9,373 bases of DNA from Spirochaetia bacterium UBA5368. GTDB taxonomy: Bacteria; Spirochaetota; UBA4802; UBA5368. The translations under genes and the position numbers were made by a program. The notes beneath the pieces are model-generated. The model saw only the letters and a program-made list of their open reading frames with translations, did no database searches and was not told the origin of the DNA. Where the stretch lies: positions 69,677 through 79,049 of the forward strand of contig DHPI01000015.1 of NCBI GenBank assembly GCA_002407865.1. The letters are read 5' to 3'. Below, one piece after another: positions 6,592 to 9,373 of the stretch. Within the stretch, counting starts at the first letter, position 1, and the number at the start of each line of letters is the position of its first letter.

Positions 6592-7716
6592 TCAGCCGCC
6601 ATTGTTCCCGTAAAGGGCCGCCCATTTGTTATATATTTCGCTGAAAGCGCCGGCATCAATAGCCGTGCGGATTTCATTCATGAACTGTTTCATAAAATAC
6701 AGGTTGTGATAGGTATTGTATATAAGCGCGGCGATCTCGCCCATGCGATATATATGCCGCAGGTACGCCTTTGAATACGTACGGCACACATAGCACCCGC
6801 AGGCGGCGTCGAGCGGTGAAAAATCCTCCTCGTACGCCGACGAGCGTATATTCACCCGTCCGGCTGACGTATACAGGGTGCCGTTCCGCGCGATGCGCGT
6901 CGGCATCACGCAGTCGAACATGTCGACGCCGCACGCGATCGCATCGAGGATTTCCATGGGGCTGCCAACGCCCATCATGTACCGGGGCTTTTCCGGGGGA
7001 AGGTGCTCCAGGGTGACTGCCGTTATCTCGCGGTAAAGGTCTTTGGGCTCGCCCACCGAGAGCCCGCCGATGGCGAATCCGGGAAAATCCATTTCCGTCA
7101 GCCGCCGCGCGCACTCCACGCGCAGTTCTGGGTACACACTGCCCTGCACAATCGCGAACAGCGCCTGCCGGTCGCAATCGAACGCATCGCGCCAGCGGCG
7201 GAACGAGCGTTCGGCCCAGTTCAGCGTGCGCGACACGGCGCGTCTGGCGTTATCCATCTCGACGGGATACGCGGTGCACTGGTCGAGCACCATCATGATG
7301 TCCGAGCCGATCGATTTCTGGATGTCGAGCACCTTTTCCGGCGTAAAAAAATGCCGCGATCCGTCGAGATGCGATTTGAATTCAACGCCATCGTCGGTCG
7401 GCGTGCAAAGGCTCGAAAGCGAAAAAACCTGAAATCCTCCGGAATCGGTAAGGACGGGCCGGTGGAAATTCATGAAATTATGCAGGCCGCCGGCCTTATC
7501 GAGCAGCAACGTCCCCGGCCGGATGTAGAGATGGTACGTATTCGCGAGCACCACTTCGAACCCCATTTCGATGATATCGCGAAACGGGAGCGCCCGGATG
7601 GCGCCGCGCGTGGCCACCGGCATAAATACGGGCGTGCGCACAACACCGCGCGATGTCGTTATCTCCCCCGTTCTGGCGCCGGTCGCGCCATCAACATGTG
7701 CCACTGCAAACCGCAT
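6592..7716 (-). CDS. tgt: Queuine/preQ1 tRNA-guanine transglycosylase
   Basis: This 374-residue protein is full length for bacterial TGT. It exchanges guanine 34 of GUN-anticodon tRNAs (Asp, Asn, His, Tyr) for preQ1, the committing step of queuosine formation on tRNA. The catalytic residues are all present. D91 in LTDSGGFQVFSL is the general acid/base, D145 in VLDQC helps bind the base, and D268 in DMFDCVMPTRIARNG is the nucleophile. GFAIGGLSVGE lies at 213-223. The zinc site is C306, C308 and C311 (CGCYVC) with H337, matching the 26-residue spacing known from the Zymomonas enzyme. The ATG is preceded by AAAGGG at about 4 bases. The gene stands alone, with no queA, queG, yajC or secDF beside it. 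A -10-like TATAGT and an inverted repeat lie directly upstream. Confidence 0.98.
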   Translation of the reverse strand: MRFAVAHVDGATGARTGEITTSRGVVRTPVFMPVATRGAIRALPFRDIIEMGFEVVLANTYHLYIRPGTLLLDKAGGLHNFMNFHRPVLTDSGGFQVFSLSSLCTPTDDGVEFKSHLDGSRHFFTPEKVLDIQKSIGSDIMMVLDQCTAYPVEMDNARRAVSRTLNWAERSFRRWRDAFDCDRQALFAIVQGSVYPELRVECARRLTEMDFPGFAIGGLSVGEPKDLYREITAVTLEHLPPEKPRYMMGVGSPMEILDAIACGVDMFDCVMPTRIARNGTLYTSAGRVNIRSSAYEEDFSPLDAACGCYVCRTYSKAYLRHIYRMGEIAALIYNTYHNLYFMKQFMNEIRTAIDAGAFSEIYNKWAALYGNNGG

Positions 7717-7728
7717 AGTGCCCTTTTC

Positions 7729-7753
7729 TTGACATCTGTGGCCGTGATGTCAA
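7729..7753. repeat. Inverted repeat at the tgt start region (possible operator)
   Basis: Perfect 8-base arms TTGACATC and GATGTCAA are separated by 9 bases. The repeat lies between the tgt SD and the candidate -10 (TATAGT, 7756-7761), so the expected transcription start falls within it. It could be a repressor site or a leader hairpin. The TTGACA inside each arm has no -10 at proper distance on either strand, so it is not read here as a promoter. Confidence 0.6.
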
Positions 7754-7791
7754 TCACTATATCGCGAATGCGGCGCGGCGGCGAATCTCGC

Positions 7792-7803
7792 ACAAAATTT
7801 TGT
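7792..7803. repeat. Perfect 12-base palindrome ACAAAATTTTGT
   Basis: A self-complementary 12-mer lies mid-way in the divergent region, with no symmetry beyond its ends. It is a plausible dimeric-protein binding site; as a terminator it would have a stem of only weak A:T pairs. Confidence 0.45.
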
Positions 7804-7845
7804 ATGTTTTATTGCGCGAGCTATACTGACCGCATATAGATTTCA

Positions 7846-7935
7846 CGACTGTCGCATGACCTTTCCATGGCATCCTCCGCCCGGCGCCGCAATACGTCTG
7901 CCGCCGATGCGCAATTCACGATAGTGCGACAGTCG
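7846..7935. repeat. 90-base element bounded by 11-base perfect inverted repeats
   Basis: CGACTGTCGCA (7846-7856) and TGCGACAGTCG (7925-7935) are exact reverse complements, 68 bases apart. Inside is a second complementary pair, GCATC (7870-7874) and GATGC (7906-7910), enclosing GC-rich sequence with the palindrome CGGCGCCG. The nesting could fold as a structured leader RNA of the downstream sensor gene. It could equally be a small inverted-repeat element. No coding potential or target-site duplication is evident. Confidence 0.55.
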
Positions 7936-8010
7936 GGTTTAAAAAAGAATTGCACTTTTACATCTGAGCTTTTTTTATACATTCTATCTTGCGTTGTGTC
8001 CGGAGAATGA

Positions 8011-9373
8011 ATGATCGATCACCACCACAACTTCGACATACTGCACCGCATTATCATCGCCGCCAATGAGGCCGAAAGCATGGATGCGCTGCTTCATACC
8101 ATACTCGACCTGACTCTCGAACTGCTGCACTTCGACGGCGGCGGAATATACCTTCTGGACACGGAAAAGAGCTTTCTCGAAATAAAGTGCCATCGGGGGT
8201 TTCACGAAGGCTTCATCGGCGAGGTGCGGACATACGGCCTCGACACTGAATATACGATGCCGCTGGTTGCAAAAAGCCAGCCCCTTTTCATGGAGGACTA
8301 TTCACAGGTAAAACCCGAACGATCACGAAAATACGGCATTGAGACCGCCGCAGTCATTCCCCTTGTATCAAAAAATATCACTATTGGCTGTATCAACGTT
8401 TCAAAAAACCAGCGTCACGCTTTTTCCGACCTGGAAAAGGAAACGCTTGTATCTATAGGCCGCGAAACCGGGACCGCAATCGCGCGAATGCAGATTGAGA
8501 CGGCGCTGCGCGAAAGCGAACGGAAATACAAGGAGATGACCGAATCTATTTCCGAAAGCATCTACGAAATAGACACCGCGGGAAACATCGTGTTTGCCAA
8601 CAGCGCCGCGCACATCCAGTTTGGCTACACCGAGAATGACATACGGCGCGGATTAAATGTATTCGATCTGATCGATCCGGGCGACCTGACGCGGGCGCAT
8701 GCGAATTTCAAGCGTCTGCTCGAGGGCGAGAAGCTATGGAACGAAGAATACACGGTCCGCAGAAAGGACGGCACCGCCTTCGGCGCCGAAATTATTATGT
8801 CGCCGGTGCTTACCAATGGCATCATTACGGGATTCAGGGGCCTGCTCATTAATATAAGCCGTCGCAAACAGGCCGAAGCTGCCCTGAAGCACGAACGGGA
8901 TTTCAACTCTATCCTTATACATGCGTCCCCGGCATTTTTCGCGGCGTTCAACCCCGAAGGGCGTGTCATCATGATGAACACGTCAATGCTGAACGCCCTC
9001 GGCTACGCCCCGCACGAAGTGGTAGGGCTCGACTACGTGGAAACCTTTATTCCAGAGCGCGAGCGTCCGTTTGTTATGGCGGGCATCTCTTCCATTACTA
9101 AAGACAGCGCCGCCATTACAAGCGAAAACCACATCCTTACGCGCGACGGCAGAGAGCTTCTGGTGGAATGGCACAGCCGCCAGGTACTCTCCGCGGACGG
9201 GACGCCCGAATTTTACTTCGGGATCGGCATCGACATCACCGAACGAAGAAAGGCCGAGAACACGCTTCGCGACAGCGAAGAAACCTATCACACAATTTTC
9301 GATTCGGTAACAGACGGCCTCTTGGTTCTTGACATCGAGACCGGCGACGTTGTGGAACTCAACAATAACGCCG
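8011..9373 (+). CDS. GAF/multi-PAS signalling protein (partial; output domain beyond right edge)
   Basis: 454 codons are visible with no stop. The ATG at 8011 is preceded by CGGAG at 5 bases; an overlapping ATG at 8007 is in another frame. No signal peptide or membrane helix is present, so it should be cytosolic. The first domain (about 8-165) is GAF: 'LLHFDGGGIYLLD', 'AAVIPLVSKNITIGCINVSK' and 'AFSDLEKETLVSIGRETGTAI'. PAS 1 (about 168-290) has 'IYEIDTAGNIVFANSAA', 'GYTENDI' and 'RRKDGT', and ends with the PAC-type 'RGLLINISRRKQAEAALK'. PAS 2 (about 295-415) has 'FNPEGRVIMMNTSML', 'GYAPHEVVG' and 'ILTRDGRELLVEW', and ends 'GIGIDITERRKAENTLRDSE'. A third PAS begins at about 424. Proteins of this layout most often end in a histidine kinase, less often in GGDEF, PP2C or a further regulator; the window cannot say which. 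It is divergent from tgt. Confidence 0.9.
   Translation, partial: MIDHHHNFDILHRIIIAANEAESMDALLHTILDLTLELLHFDGGGIYLLDTEKSFLEIKCHRGFHEGFIGEVRTYGLDTEYTMPLVAKSQPLFMEDYSQVKPERSRKYGIETAAVIPLVSKNITIGCINVSKNQRHAFSDLEKETLVSIGRETGTAIARMQIETALRESERKYKEMTESISESIYEIDTAGNIVFANSAAHIQFGYTENDIRRGLNVFDLIDPGDLTRAHANFKRLLEGEKLWNEEYTVRRKDGTAFGAEIIMSPVLTNGIITGFRGLLINISRRKQAEAALKHERDFNSILIHASPAFFAAFNPEGRVIMMNTSMLNALGYAPHEVVGLDYVETFIPERERPFVMAGISSITKDSAAITSENHILTRDGRELLVEWHSRQVLSADGTPEFYFGIGIDITERRKAENTLRDSEETYHTIFDSVTDGLLVLDIETGDVVELNNNA

Larger units (their letters stand above)
7717..8010. other. Divergent intergenic region between tgt and the sensor gene
   Basis: These 294 bases carry no credible coding sequence. 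They hold three inverted repeats (7729-7753, 7792-7803 and 7846-7935). A minus-strand -10 candidate TATAGT (7756-7761) for tgt has only a poor -35. An AT-rich stretch (about 7938-7990) leads into the plus-strand gene. There I see -10-like sequences but no well-spaced -35/-10 pair. Both flanking genes must be transcribed outward from this region. Confidence 0.8.

Noticed and set aside
7003..7839. Plus-strand reading frame (278 codons) opposite tgt and into the intergenic region
   Set aside because: Most of it mirrors the conserved TGT sequence, it has no SD, and its His/Arg-rich product looks like antisense translation.
7950..7990. Promoter for the GAF/PAS gene in the AT-rich stretch
   Set aside because: TTTACA and TATACA are present but not at a workable distance from one another, and TTGCAC to TATACA has a 20-base spacer. 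No pair was good enough to annotate.
8401..9291. Several minus-strand frames (70-118 codons) opposite the GAF/PAS gene
   Set aside because: The plus strand encodes continuous GAF and PAS domains across the same bases; the minus frames show no recognisable motifs.

Overview
The window is moderately GC-rich bacterial chromosome with tightly packed, mostly minus-strand genes. Nothing in it looks mobile: there is no transposase, integrase, tRNA, rRNA or CRISPR array. A spirochaete-like source is plausible. The reasons are the moxR/DUF58/Bat gene order, a LysM protein with an 'RDCLWRIA' motif of the type I associate with spirochaetal LysM proteins, and a stand-alone anti-sigma-factor antagonist. 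This is inference from family resemblance; no marker gene fixes the phylum.

Positions 1-4422 (minus strand, read right to left) are a five-gene MoxR/Bat operon. It encodes a MoxR AAA+ ATPase, a soluble DUF58 protein with a VWA-like fold, a membrane-anchored BatD/DUF4381-like protein, BatA, and BatB, which runs off the left edge. Neighbouring genes overlap or are 1 base apart. Several starts are GTG, and the SD sequence sits inside the upstream gene. The likely picture is a MoxR chaperone-like ATPase acting with three MIDAS-bearing VWA proteins, two of them membrane-anchored, and a BatD-like membrane partner. It would function in envelope or stress physiology, but the exact role of Bat systems is unsettled.

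Positions 4423-6600 (minus strand) hold an exported LysM protein built from degenerate helical repeats, with a clear intrinsic terminator behind it. Upstream of it lies a small STAS-domain anti-sigma-factor antagonist with a very good sigma-70-type promoter.

Positions 6592-7716 (minus strand) are tgt, the queuosine tRNA-guanine transglycosylase, complete with all catalytic and zinc-binding residues.

Positions 7717-8010 are a 294-base divergent intergenic region. It carries three separate inverted repeats, including a 90-base element bounded by perfect 11-base arms. From 8011 to the right edge (plus strand) lies the N-terminal part of a large cytoplasmic multi-sensor protein (GAF-PAS-PAS-PAS...). 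Its output domain is outside the window.

I do not see a convincing new system. The best leads are the structured divergent intergenic region and the helical-repeat LysM protein. The missing partner of the STAS protein and the twin AT palindromes above its promoter are also worth checking.
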